Below are positions 9,517-16,774 of a stretch of DNA of 46,906 bases, in pieces (within the stretch, counting starts at the first letter, position 1; the number at the start of each line of letters is the position of its first letter). The notes beneath the pieces were generated by a model. It made no database searches and was not told the origin of the DNA. It saw only the letters and a program-made list of their open reading frames with translations. Location of the stretch: positions 1 to 46,906 of the forward strand of contig JALSJK010000149.1 in the NCBI GenBank assembly GCA_026989395.1. Reading direction: 5' to 3'. The DNA comes from Methylomonas sp. Lineage in GTDB: Bacteria; Pseudomonadota; Gammaproteobacteria; Methylococcales; Methylomonadaceae. The translations under genes were made by a program, and so were the position numbers.

Positions 9517-10710
9517 ATGAAGTTTATAGGAATTGATGGTTGCAAGGCAGGCTGGTTTTATGTTGGTTTTGACCAAAACCAACAATGGCAAACGGGTATT
9601 TTCGAGCAGATTTCAGAATTATCAGATCATCTGCCAGCTGCTCATCTGGTTTTGATCGATATTCCCATGGGCCTTAAGTCGAGTGGAAAGCGGGAAAGAG
9701 TCTGTGATATCGAGGCACGGAATAAACTGAAGCCTAAGCGCAACGCCAGTGTTTTTCCTGTGCCATGTAGAGAAAGTTTGTATGCAAAAAATTATCAACA
9801 AGCCAGTGAACTGAATTTTCAGAAAACCGGTAGAAAGCTATCTAAGCAAACCTGGAATATTATGCCAAAAATCAGTCAGGTGGATGATTTTTTACTGGCT
9901 GGAAAGGGCCGTTACAAAATTAGAGAAATGCATCCCGAACTATGTTTCTGGGCTTTCAATTGCCATCAACCCATGCAGCATAACAAGAGAACCGAACAGG
10001 GATTTAGAGAACGTAGAGAGTTGTTAAATAAATTCTGCGGGGTCGCTGATTCTATTATTGAAGATGCATTGTCGCGTTTTTCAAAAAAGCACTTGGCTAA
10101 GGATGATGTTCTTGATGCATTGGTTGGCGCGGTCACGGCCTGTTTTCATGAGCGATTGAAAAGTTTACCGCAAGCACCCCAATATGACGATATGAATTTG
10201 CCAATGGAAGTGGTTTTTGCCGAGGCAAATGAGGATATGTCGATAATTGAAACCCCCGCTGGTTATCTCAGACTCCAAGCCAGAGGAAATGAACTGGTTC
10301 AGATTGGATGGTTAGTTGATCAAGCCCTCCCCAAGCCTGCTGAAAGTGGTTTTTTGAAAGATGTCGTTCAGCAAATTCACCAATATTGGCAAAATCCCGA
10401 GGCTAAAATTGTTGTAAAACTCACTCAACGGGGAACCCCTTTTATGAGTAAAGTCTGGCAGGCACTGGGGCAAATTCCATCGGGGCAAACTCGTACTTAT
10501 GGTGAATTGGCACAATTACTTGGAACCAGTGCCAGGGCAGTGGGTAATGCATGCCGAAAAAATCCTTATCCATTAATTGTTCCTTGTCATCGAGTAGTGT
10601 CAGCTAAAGGCCTGGGTGGTTATGATGGTGCTACAGCAGGTGAAAAGTTAACCATCAAGCAAAAATTGTTGGCACATGAACAGCACTATTCAGATGAGAA
10701 AATCTTCTAG
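9517..10710 (+). CDS. DUF429 - O6-alkylguanine methyltransferase fusion
   Basis: 397 aa in one uninterrupted frame. Residues about 1-235 are a DUF429 domain (predicted RNase H-fold nuclease-like), with FIGIDGCKAGWFYVG, a VLIDIPMGL strand and DDVLDALVGA supplying the expected acidic positions. Residues about 240-397 are an Ada/Ogt-type methyltransferase: GQIPSGQTRTYGELAQLLG, ARAVGNACRKNPYPLIVPCHRVV with acceptor Cys C357, then GGYDGATAGEKLTIKQKLL. The second half should remove alkyl groups from O6-alkylguanine; the role of the first is unknown. It is transcribed divergently from the M48 gene and its last 21 bp overlap the convergent HAD gene. Domain calls are firm, the joint function is inference. 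Confidence 0.85.
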   Translation: MKFIGIDGCKAGWFYVGFDQNQQWQTGIFEQISELSDHLPAAHLVLIDIPMGLKSSGKRERVCDIEARNKLKPKRNASVFPVPCRESLYAKNYQQASELNFQKTGRKLSKQTWNIMPKISQVDDFLLAGKGRYKIREMHPELCFWAFNCHQPMQHNKRTEQGFRERRELLNKFCGVADSIIEDALSRFSKKHLAKDDVLDALVGAVTACFHERLKSLPQAPQYDDMNLPMEVVFAEANEDMSIIETPAGYLRLQARGNELVQIGWLVDQALPKPAESGFLKDVVQQIHQYWQNPEAKIVVKLTQRGTPFMSKVWQALGQIPSGQTRTYGELAQLLGTSARAVGNACRKNPYPLIVPCHRVVSAKGLGGYDGATAGEKLTIKQKLLAHEQHYSDEKIF

Positions 10711-11445
10711 GGATATTAGCTTAAAGGATTGGTTCTGCGCGGCGATGGCTTTATCTTCTTTGGTGTTATATCCCCACAAGGCGAAAAATAATTCCACGGA
10801 GGATAATTGGCTATTAGTTTGGACTGCTTGTAAGGTCGGCAAGCGATCTTCAACAAAGAAAATTACGTCATCGTTGTGTTTGTTAACTAAGCTTTCCAGA
10901 ACCGCATTTTTCCCCATATTTCTATCCAGACCAAAAATCTGTTCTTCGGATAATTCAATCCGGTTAGCTTCTAGAATGAATTGGACAAAACGTTCCTGCT
11001 TGGTGGTGATAATGTACCAGGGGTTTTCATTGTCAAGATTCCGCAGTTTTTCCTTAACACCGGGAAATAGCGGATTCATTTCAATCCAGTTTTCAAGGTC
11101 TGAATTAATCCAGTGATCTCTGGTTTCAGCAAATATTATTTTTAAATCGGCGACATCTAATTTGTTTTCTTTCAGAAGTTGATTTTTTTGCTGGGGGAAA
11201 TGATTCAGAATTGCTTCAACCGATTGTCCTTGGTTAAGTAATCTCATCAATAAAATTGATTCATAGCCGGTTTCCAGAATCGGGCGAACCTGACGAAATT
11301 TTTCGATCAGTTGTTCTGGCGGTAATGGAGTGGCAAAGTCGTCCCAAATTTTACAGGCTGTTTTCCAGCCGGCAATTCCAGTTTCAACTGCGCTATCGCA
11401 AATAACGCCGTCAAAATCTAGTGCTTGAATAATAGTTTTTTGCAT
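10690..11445 (-). CDS. HAD-superfamily hydrolase
   Basis: 251 aa. HAD motif I is ALDFDGVICDS (D10 nucleophile, D12). Motif II is in YIITTKQ, with a following Lys region, and motif IV is IFFVEDRLPTL. This suggests a phosphoglycolate-phosphatase-like or related small-molecule phosphatase with a helical cap; the substrate is not evident. The 3' end overlaps the 3' end of the DUF429-MGMT fusion by 21 bp, a tail-to-tail overlap that could give antisense interference. Confidence 0.8.
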   Translation of the reverse strand: MQKTIIQALDFDGVICDSAVETGIAGWKTACKIWDDFATPLPPEQLIEKFRQVRPILETGYESILLMRLLNQGQSVEAILNHFPQQKNQLLKENKLDVADLKIIFAETRDHWINSDLENWIEMNPLFPGVKEKLRNLDNENPWYIITTKQERFVQFILEANRIELSEEQIFGLDRNMGKNAVLESLVNKHNDDVIFFVEDRLPTLQAVQTNSQLSSVELFFALWGYNTKEDKAIAAQNQSFKLISLEDFLI

Positions 11446-11530
11446 TAAATTGATTTTCCAGAAGAATCAGGTTGTAGTGATTAAGTTAAAAAATGGAATA
11501 GCAAGGTTGGTATTTTTGGAATAGGCTATT

Positions 11531-11734
11531 TTACAATCCATGCATTAATTTTTCGATAACCAAAACGCATATCTTCAAGAATAATACTGATAGCAGGTGC
11601 CAGAACCAGGCTGGCTAGCGTGGCAAACAGAATGCCGTAACTAAGATACTACCATTGAAATCAGAAATTATTCCTGGATGTTTTTTCAAAAATTAATGGT
11701 ATCAGGCCGACAAATGTCGTTAATAATGTGAGTG
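11531..11734 (-). pseudogene. Fragment 1 of an RND efflux pump 3' end
   Basis: Clear nucleotide similarity to the last 200 bp of the intact pump gene at 19044-19256. Shared blocks include CCAAAACGCATATC, AAGAATAATACTG, and the AATTAATGG / ATCAGGCCGACAAATGTCGTTA stretch. The reading frame is broken by a 2-nt deletion at about 11648 relative to the intact gene, and it stops with TAA at 11531-11533. The homology ends at GTGAGT around 11734, just before the 80-bp element at 11741. It shares diagnostic differences with fragment 2 rather than with the intact pump. Confidence 0.8.
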
Positions 11735-11740
11735 GTAACT

Positions 11741-11820
11741 GGAGTCGGAGATAAATTAAAAGCGAAACGGTCTGTCGGGTGTTGTTGAAAGGGTGCGTTA
11801 TTTAGTTTGCACCTGACTCC
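11741..11820 (-). repeat. 80-bp MITE-like element, copy A
   Basis: It starts GGAGTCGG and ends CTGACTCC, giving near-perfect 8-bp terminal inverted repeats. Its reverse complement aligns along its whole length with 12960-13041, sharing TCAGGTGCAAA, TAAA.AAC, CACCCGA/AACCCGA, TTTCG.TTTTAATTT. It has no coding capacity and is probably a non-autonomous mobile or REP-type element. Confidence 0.65.
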
Positions 11821-11858
11821 TTTGCTGTTTGTTGGTTTCCAGTGGAAAAAGAATTTTG

Positions 11859-12338
11859 TTAAGTGCTTAGATTTGGACAATGACTAAGAAGTAGCTTGGG
11901 AGGGTTGACGGAAATGGCAAACGGGGCAGTTTTTTCCAGGGCGCTCAGGCCGAGAATATTCCTCATTCTACCAGGCAGGACAACAGCCTCGACATTGTAA
12001 ATATCACACTCTCCACCAATATTGATGCTGGAAATTTTATAGACTGGCAAAGTAACGTTTGACCCGTTTGCCAAAGTGGCAGAAACGTTTTTCATAAATT
12101 CTGCTTTGCCCTGAATCTTCAGTTTATCCAGTGTCGCTTCATTAATTGCTGAATATCCGGAGCCTGTATCCACCAGAAAATCCGTTGTTCCTGAGCCGTT
12201 GATGGACCCTGAGACATAATAGGTCGTAAAGCCCTTTTTATTTATAGGAACTGAAGTGCCGAAATCAGAGGCGATGCTAGCACTGGGTTCTAGTAAAAAG
12301 AAGAGCAAAACAGACATGAGGATTCTAAAATGTAACAT
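11859..12338 (-). CDS. Secreted retropepsin-like aspartic protease
   Basis: 159 aa. The signal peptide (about residues 1-24) is followed by a single-lobe clan AA domain. Catalytic motif FLVDTGSGYSAI has D57 as the nucleophilic Asp, followed by a strand VYKISSINIGG and the second hydrophobic-glycine motif RNILGLSAL. The usual flap and psi-loop spacing fit gag-pepsin-like bacterial proteases, which act as homodimers. The fold call is good; no substrate is known. It lies among repeats and pseudogene fragments, so it may be accessory. Confidence 0.8.
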   Translation of the reverse strand: MLHFRILMSVLLFFLLEPSASIASDFGTSVPINKKGFTTYYVSGSINGSGTTDFLVDTGSGYSAINEATLDKLKIQGKAEFMKNVSATLANGSNVTLPVYKISSINIGGECDIYNVEAVVLPGRMRNILGLSALEKTAPFAISVNPPKLLLSHCPNLST

Positions 12339-12433
12339 CGCCGGTACTCCAGAAAGAAACTTACCTTAGATGCTAGCAAATTACATGCTAACTAAAATTA
12401 ATTGTTACTATACAATCATATACAAGGAACGGG

Positions 12434-12538
12434 GCGTCAGTTTTATGCCTTGTCAGCACCATCAAGGTGCAAAAAAATATCTAGCGCACCTCATTGAGGC
12501 GTAGCCTGGATAAATATACTTGTAATAAAACTTGACGC
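12434..12538. repeat. Imperfect inverted-repeat element with internal hairpins
   Basis: Outer arms are GCGTCAGTTTTAT (12434-12446) and ATAAAACTTGACGC (12525-12538), matching except for one extra base. Inside lies a GCACC(atcaa)GGTGC hairpin (12456-12470) and a CCTCATTGAGG palindrome-like stretch near 12500. It sits in the promoter region between divergent genes. It could be a short mobile element or a structured regulatory RNA. Confidence 0.4.
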
Positions 12539-12569
12539 TAACAAAAGATTGATGTAGTTTTGTCTTTAA

Positions 12570-12586
12570 ATTGATATCGAATCAAT
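12570..12586. promoter_or_regulatory. Candidate operator dyad ATTGAT-N5-ATCAAT
   Basis: Perfect 6-bp half-sites (12570-12575 and 12581-12586) separated by 5 nt lie about 40 bp before the start at 12626. The position fits a repressor or activator site for the small secreted protein. No family is assigned. Confidence 0.35.
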
Positions 12587-12625
12587 ACCAAATAAGATAG
12601 TAAATCAAAATAAGAGGAGATGCTA

Positions 12626-12952
12626 ATGAGTAAGTGGCCTGCCTTTAAAATATTTGGAATGTCTTTTGGAGTGGGTATTTTAGCCAGTTCGGCTTTGGCT
12701 GCCGCACCAGGCGACAATCAGTTTGTTTCTTCGATTGCTTCTACAGAAACGATTATTGTAGCTTACAGAGAAAAACCTCCATACCGCAATCGCGGCCAGG
12801 TTCGTGCCAGGTTAAAAGCACAGCAAGTCGCGCGAACAAAGGGCTTGGAGAAAACAGAACTATCTGCAATGGAAATCAGTGAAAAGGATGACAAGTCACC
12901 TTTTTCAGGAAAAAATACCCGAAAACGATATGGGCATCCCTATCACAGATAG
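12626..12952 (+). CDS. Small basic exported protein (108 aa), hypothetical
   Basis: The signal peptide MSKWPAFKIFGMSFGVGILASSALA is followed by a short acidic/neutral stretch. Then comes a strongly basic segment rich in Arg (YREKPPYRNRGQVRARLKAQQVARTK), ending GKNTRKRYGHPYHR. I chose the ATG at 12626 over the in-frame ATG at 12620. The ribosome binding site AGAGGAG (12613-12619) directly abuts the first but is 6 nt from the second. No family is recognised. Confidence 0.6.
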   Translation: MSKWPAFKIFGMSFGVGILASSALAAAPGDNQFVSSIASTETIIVAYREKPPYRNRGQVRARLKAQQVARTKGLEKTELSAMEISEKDDKSPFSGKNTRKRYGHPYHR

Positions 12953-12959
12953 AATAATT

Positions 12960-13041
12960 GGGTTCAGGTGCAAATTAAACAACATGCCTTTATCAACACA
13001 ACCCGATAAGCCTTTCGTTTTTAATTTGTATCTGGACCTGG
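12960..13041 (+). repeat. 80-bp MITE-like element, copy B
   Basis: Inverted relative to copy A at 11741-11820 and alignable over its full length. Its ends CAGGT...ACCTG are mutually inverted. It lies just after the small exported protein gene and before the convergent SEC-C gene. Together with copy A it brackets the retropepsin and small-exported-protein genes in inverted orientation. Confidence 0.6.
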
Positions 13042-13092
13042 TCATTCAGCCCGGTTATTTTATTCAAAACGGGGTGTAAGTGTTCTGACAAC

Positions 13093-14523
13093 TCAATCCA
13101 TACCAATTGATTGCCGAAGTTTTTTTAGATCCGGAGCGAACGGTTGCGGTCCTTGTTGATCATGTCGCTCGAATTGAATAAATAGCGCTTCCAGACGTTC
13201 TCTGCCAATTTTGGTTTTAGCAGCCTCCCTCGGGGTTTGGTTTTTAAGCGCCGGTAGTGGGGTGTCAATCCAGTCTTTCCAATGTTGTTCGGCTTTTTCT
13301 TTCAGAAAGGCTTCAACTTCAGGTGACTGCATCAATTCCTGATGTTCTTGTTGCTGTCTGACAGAATTGACAGGCGGGTTGTTTTGTTGGTCTTCCAGCA
13401 GTTTTTCAAGCGACTCAATCGTTGCATGTTGAAATAGCGCCAGTTTACCTAATCGACGAGTTATTTTGCGTTTGATTGTTTCTGCCCGTTCTCTGGAATT
13501 GACCCCGATAATGAGTTGATCGCCATCAATCGTAATATCACCTAGAACTGTATTGTCTTTAGTTTTTTTTAGCCATGGAAATATGATTGATTGTAATTCG
13601 CCTTGTATGTTAAATTTGCCATCGCTGATAATGTCATCAGTATGACCAAAAGACAGGCTGGCTAGTCTTACCACAGCTTCGTATGGCGAACAATTCAGTG
13701 TATAGTAAAGCTTGGTTGGTTCCAGTTTATCTCCATCAGCATTACGCAATTGCGGAAGTTGCGGGTTATCCAGTTCTTCACAGATATCAAGGAAGATTTC
13801 ACGAATTTCAAGGTCGTCTTCCAGTAATACTTCTTTATCTAAGGTTTCCCCTTGTTCATTAAATGATTCGCGCAAATCAATAAAGTAATGAATATAGGAC
13901 GGCGGTATGCCCGTTGTTGAATTTCCAAGAATAATGGAATGGTTATCCATGGTCATTATTCGTGCAAACAAAATAGTGTTTTTTGCCTCCGCTTTTGAAC
14001 CAGTACGCTCATGAACTTCAATTTCACGTTGGAGTAGCAGATCTTTCAGAAATAATTTTTTACCGGGGTCAACATCTGTTACCAGAAAAAAGCTGAATGG
14101 TTGGGAACAAACTTCTTCAATGAACCGGCGCTCAAAAGAATCAATTTTTTGTCCTCTTTTGTTCAGGTAATGCATGGCAATCGACATTTCCGGTAAATTA
14201 TAGTCTCCCTCCAAATCTTCGTTATCTGGAATCCAGTTATACAAAAACCAGGGCATAAAAATGGTTTCAAAATCAAGACCTGGATTTTTCGGAATATCAG
14301 TATGTGTCCAAACCATGAATTCACGCCATGCTTCTGTCAAGACATCAAGAGTATAATATTTTTGTGCATGGGCGATAAGAATATCAGCCAGCTCACCTTC
14401 AGTTCTGCGCATTTTTTGCCACGTCAAGCTGGAAACTGACGCGGTCATTTTTTTAAGACAACATTTTTTGTATTTTTTTCCACTTCCGCAAGGGCAGGGG
14501 TCATTACGGCCGGTTTTTGACAT
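13093..14523 (-). CDS. SEC-C motif protein, otherwise uncharacterised
   Basis: 476 aa. The N-terminus MSKTGRNDPCPCGSGKKYKKCC is a SEC-C zinc motif (C10, C12, C21, C22), like the zinc tail of SecA that contacts SecB and ribosomes. The rest is acidic, helix-rich and lacks recognisable catalytic motifs. Tail segments such as EAFLKEKAEQHWKDWIDTPLPALKNQTPREAAKTK resemble the C-terminal part of other SEC-C proteins of unknown role. It is monocistronic. Only the zinc motif is assigned; function is open. Confidence 0.75.
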   Translation of the reverse strand: MSKTGRNDPCPCGSGKKYKKCCLKKMTASVSSLTWQKMRRTEGELADILIAHAQKYYTLDVLTEAWREFMVWTHTDIPKNPGLDFETIFMPWFLYNWIPDNEDLEGDYNLPEMSIAMHYLNKRGQKIDSFERRFIEEVCSQPFSFFLVTDVDPGKKLFLKDLLLQREIEVHERTGSKAEAKNTILFARIMTMDNHSIILGNSTTGIPPSYIHYFIDLRESFNEQGETLDKEVLLEDDLEIREIFLDICEELDNPQLPQLRNADGDKLEPTKLYYTLNCSPYEAVVRLASLSFGHTDDIISDGKFNIQGELQSIIFPWLKKTKDNTVLGDITIDGDQLIIGVNSRERAETIKRKITRRLGKLALFQHATIESLEKLLEDQQNNPPVNSVRQQQEHQELMQSPEVEAFLKEKAEQHWKDWIDTPLPALKNQTPREAAKTKIGRERLEALFIQFERHDQQGPQPFAPDLKKLRQSIGMD

Positions 14524-14606
14524 AAGGCGTTCTCGTTATACTGGTGTTTTACTAAGGGGTTATTTTACATGACTGCCGGGTAATATGGAGGCAAAAATGG
14601 TGTCAT

Positions 14607-14626
14607 GGGGACAGTGTAAACATTAT
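14607..14626 (+). repeat. Short repeat GGGGACAGTGTAAACATTAT
   Basis: Nearly identical to GGGTCAGTGTAAACCTTAT at 18892-18910. It resembles the GGGGTCAG-type ends seen in dispersed small elements, including the 80-bp family in this window. Only the shared word is visible; element boundaries are not. Confidence 0.35.
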
Positions 14627-14673
14627 TTCTTTTTGGATCTTGCTCATTTTCTTTTTCGTAACACGGCTTGCTG

Positions 14674-14709
14674 GAATCTTCTCAAAAATTGATATTTATG
14701 AGAAGATTC
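14674..14709. promoter_or_regulatory. 11-bp perfect inverted repeat upstream of fic
   Basis: GAATCTTCTCA (14674-14684) and TGAGAAGATTC (14699-14709) are perfect inverted arms around a 14-nt AT-rich spacer. It ends 32 bp before the first fic ATG. The Fic protein carries a C-terminal winged-helix-like region, so autoregulation through this site is a natural hypothesis. Confidence 0.5.
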
Positions 14710-14741
14710 TCAGGTTAATGTTCAAAAAACCACCTTTCTGA

Positions 14742-15806
14742 ATGGAAATCACAATGCAAAAATTATCAACAAGCACGATTGATGCAAATGATCCGGCCAT
14801 CCTAACGGCTTTAATTCAAGCGCATCGGCCATTAGCTGAACTTAAAGGTGTGATTAAAAGCATTCCCAATCAGCAAATCCTATTGTCAACATTGACCTTG
14901 CAAGAAGCGAAAGACAGTTCCGAAATAGAAAATATCATTACTACCCAGGATGAACTGTATAAGCACACGTTAAGAACTGATTTAAGCAATCTGGCGACAA
15001 AAGAAGTCGCCAACTATAACCGTGCTTTGCAAGTGGGATATCAGGCCGTAAAAGAGCAAGGTTTGCTGACATTAAACACCATCCTGAAAATACAGGAAAA
15101 CCTGGAAAACAACCGGGCCGGTTTCAGAAAACAACTGGGCACCGTATTAAAAAATGAGCAAACGGGAGACATTATCTACACTCCGCCAGAACCTCAACTA
15201 ATCCCGGAATTAATGACCGACCTGGAGCAAGTCATCAATCAAGAGCCGCCCCAGAACGATCCATTAGTGCAAATGGCGCTTATTCACCACCAATTTGAAA
15301 GCATCCATCCTTTTTACGATGGCAATGGCAGAACCGGCCGCATCATTAACATCCTTTATCTGGTCAAAACAGGATTACTGGATTCCCCCGTTCTTTATCT
15401 AAGCCGCTACATCAACCACACCAAAAGCAAATATTATCAGCAGTTACAACAAGTCAGGGCCAATAATGACTGGCAGGGTTGGATTGTTTATATGTTAAAA
15501 GGTATTGAAATCACTGCCAGTCAAACCATTATTCTGGTTGAAGCCATAAAAGACTTGTTACAGAAACAAAAACATACCATCAGAGATCAGTTTAAATTCT
15601 ACAGCCAGGATTTAATTAACAACATTTTTCATCACCCATACACCAAAGTACAATTTCTGGAACACGATATTCGAGTATCCAGGGCGACAGCCACCCGTTA
15701 TCTCGATGCCTTGGCTGACTATGGCATCCTCGAAAAACACAAACTTGGCAGGGAAAATTATTACCTGAACCGGGAACTGGTTGAGCTGTTATTCAATATC
15801 CCCTGA
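14742..15806 (+). CDS. Fic family AMPylating protein with N-terminal inhibitory helix
   Basis: 354 aa. The Fic active-site loop HPFYDGNGRTGR spans residues 189-200 (His189 catalytic base), and it likely transfers AMP from ATP to hydroxyl side chains of a target protein. The autoinhibitory motif (S/T)xxxE(G/N) is visible before the core as S59-S-E-I-E63-N64, so this is the class with a built-in N-terminal inhibitor. The C-terminus (about residues 275-354) looks like a winged helix (VQFLEHDIRVSRATATRYLDALADYGIL). Two in-frame ATGs (14742, 14754) are possible, neither with a strong ribosome binding site. An adjacent perfect palindrome suggests self-regulation. The target is unknown. Confidence 0.9.
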   Translation: MEITMQKLSTSTIDANDPAILTALIQAHRPLAELKGVIKSIPNQQILLSTLTLQEAKDSSEIENIITTQDELYKHTLRTDLSNLATKEVANYNRALQVGYQAVKEQGLLTLNTILKIQENLENNRAGFRKQLGTVLKNEQTGDIIYTPPEPQLIPELMTDLEQVINQEPPQNDPLVQMALIHHQFESIHPFYDGNGRTGRIINILYLVKTGLLDSPVLYLSRYINHTKSKYYQQLQQVRANNDWQGWIVYMLKGIEITASQTIILVEAIKDLLQKQKHTIRDQFKFYSQDLINNIFHHPYTKVQFLEHDIRVSRATATRYLDALADYGILEKHKLGRENYYLNRELVELLFNIP

Positions 15807-15830
15807 TTTTCGTTTCAGATTTTATTCACA

Positions 15831-16388
15831 ATGAAAAATGACAGACGAAATCGTCGCTCAATACGCCTGAAAGATTATGACTACGCACAGGCCGGTGCAT
15901 ATTTTGTTACCATTTGCACACACAATCACGTTTGTCTACTGGGTGAAATTGTTGAAGGCGAGATGGCATTGAATGAATTTGGCAGGATTGTACAAGAAGA
16001 GTGGATGAAAACCGAACAATTGCGGCCCAATGTGAGTTGTGGAAAATTTGTCGTCATGCCCAAACATTTTCATGGGGTTTTGATTATCAATTACGATGGT
16101 AGGGGCGTATTGCAATACGCCCGTACGCCATCCGCCCCCACTGGGTTTAAATCACCATCGCAGACAATTGGCGCCATTGTACGTGGGTTCAAATCCGCCG
16201 TCACCAAACAAATCAACCATCTCTGCCAAACACCCGGGCAAAAATTCTGGCAACGCAATTATTATGAACACATCATCCGCAATGAGGATGACTTTCAACG
16301 AATAAACGAATATATCGAAAACAACCCGTTAAAATGGGAGTTAGATGCCTTAAATCCGGCAAATGGAGACAATAAATGGAAAAAATGA
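15831..16388 (+). CDS. REP-associated tyrosine transposase (RAYT)
   Basis: 185 aa Y1 (HUH) nuclease-type transposase. RRSIRLKDYDYAQAGAYFVTICTHNH is the RAYT N-terminus, the metal-binding pair is H79/H81 in MPKHFHGVL, and the nucleophile is Y144 or Y145 in QRNYYEHIIRNEDDF. RAYTs move or maintain REP palindromes. Here a perfect 20-bp palindrome (16103-16122) lies inside the gene in frame and is translated as part of a linker GRGVLQYARTPSAPTG between the two motifs. The gene starts 25 bp after fic; its stop overlaps the next, decayed ORF. It appears intact, though the linker insertion is odd. Confidence 0.85.
   Translation: MKNDRRNRRSIRLKDYDYAQAGAYFVTICTHNHVCLLGEIVEGEMALNEFGRIVQEEWMKTEQLRPNVSCGKFVVMPKHFHGVLIINYDGRGVLQYARTPSAPTGFKSPSQTIGAIVRGFKSAVTKQINHLCQTPGQKFWQRNYYEHIIRNEDDFQRINEYIENNPLKWELDALNPANGDNKWKK
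16103..16122. repeat. REP palindrome inside the RAYT gene
   Basis: GGGCGTATTGCAATACGCCC is a perfect 20-bp palindrome, repeated identically at 16516-16535. It is in frame and encodes GVLQYA as part of the linker. This looks like a REP unit that landed in, or was tolerated by, the transposase gene itself. Confidence 0.75.
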
Positions 16389-16729
16389 AAATGCAATCCA
16401 AAAATCTCACCCGAGAACAGATTGAAAAAATGATGGAATTGTTTCCCAGTTGTGGTGTTACCGAAACAAAATTGGATATCGGTGGGCGCGCATATCGTAG
16501 GGGCGTATATCGTACGGGCGTATTGCAATACGCCCCTACGCAACACACCCAGCGCATCAATTGGGATTTGCAGAAACAAGAACTCTCAGGCCACATCATC
16601 GAAGGCCCCACAGGAACGCGCCGCCTAGATTGACCCGGCAAACGCGGAGTCCCGCTCACCGCCAACGTGCCCATTGCCAAAATCTTGCGTCCCTACTGGA
16701 AATTCTGGGTACACAATACTTATTTCTGA
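16376..16729 (+). pseudogene. N-terminal remnant of a type III R-M methyltransferase (mod)
   Basis: The frame opens MEKMKMQSKNLTREQIEKMMELFP, reads SCGVTE, then LQKQELSGHIIEGP, and after an in-frame TGA (16631-16633) continues PGKRGVPLTANVPIAKILRP. That order (NLT..I..L.ELFP.CVTE / LRQELS..IVEGP / RL.WPGKRE.LLTANAPIAKTLRP) is the conserved start of type III Mod adenine methyltransferases. Where Mod has Trp (TGG) this has a stop (TGA). The sequence then ends at a stop at 16727 before any catalytic motif. A REP unit (about 16496-16540) is inserted in frame in the middle. It is therefore a dead, truncated gene. Confidence 0.75.
16496..16540. repeat. Compound REP palindrome inside the mod remnant
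   Basis: Contains the same 20-bp palindrome as the RAYT gene (16516-16535), nested in a larger imperfect palindrome with arms CGTAGGGGCGTAT (16496-16508) and ATACGCCCCTACG (16528-16540). It reads in frame through the mod fragment. It lies about 390 bp from its sister unit, as expected for RAYT/REP clusters. Confidence 0.75.
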
Positions 16730-16760
16730 TGTTGTGCTGAAAATTAAATATTGTGCTCCC
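16707..16760. repeat. Small inverted-repeat element (CACAATA/TATTGTG ends)
   Basis: Left arm 16707-16722 begins GGGTACACAATACTTA and right arm 16743-16760 ends ATTAAATATTGTGCTCCC. They are imperfect inverted copies about 20 nt apart. The right-arm word recurs as TTAAGTATTGTGCCCCC at 17275-17291. It truncates the mod remnant and abuts RND fragment 2, so it may mark a rearrangement junction. Confidence 0.5.
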
Positions 16761-16774
16761 AAAAACCCCAGAAC

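Noticed and set aside
16186-16196. GGTTCAAATCC, like a tRNA T-arm
   Set aside because: It lies inside the RAYT coding frame and no acceptor or anticodon stem can be built around it.
16273-16680. Minus-strand frames of 94 and 135 aa across the REP region
   Set aside because: They run antisense to the RAYT and mod remnant and exist because the palindromes are open in several frames.
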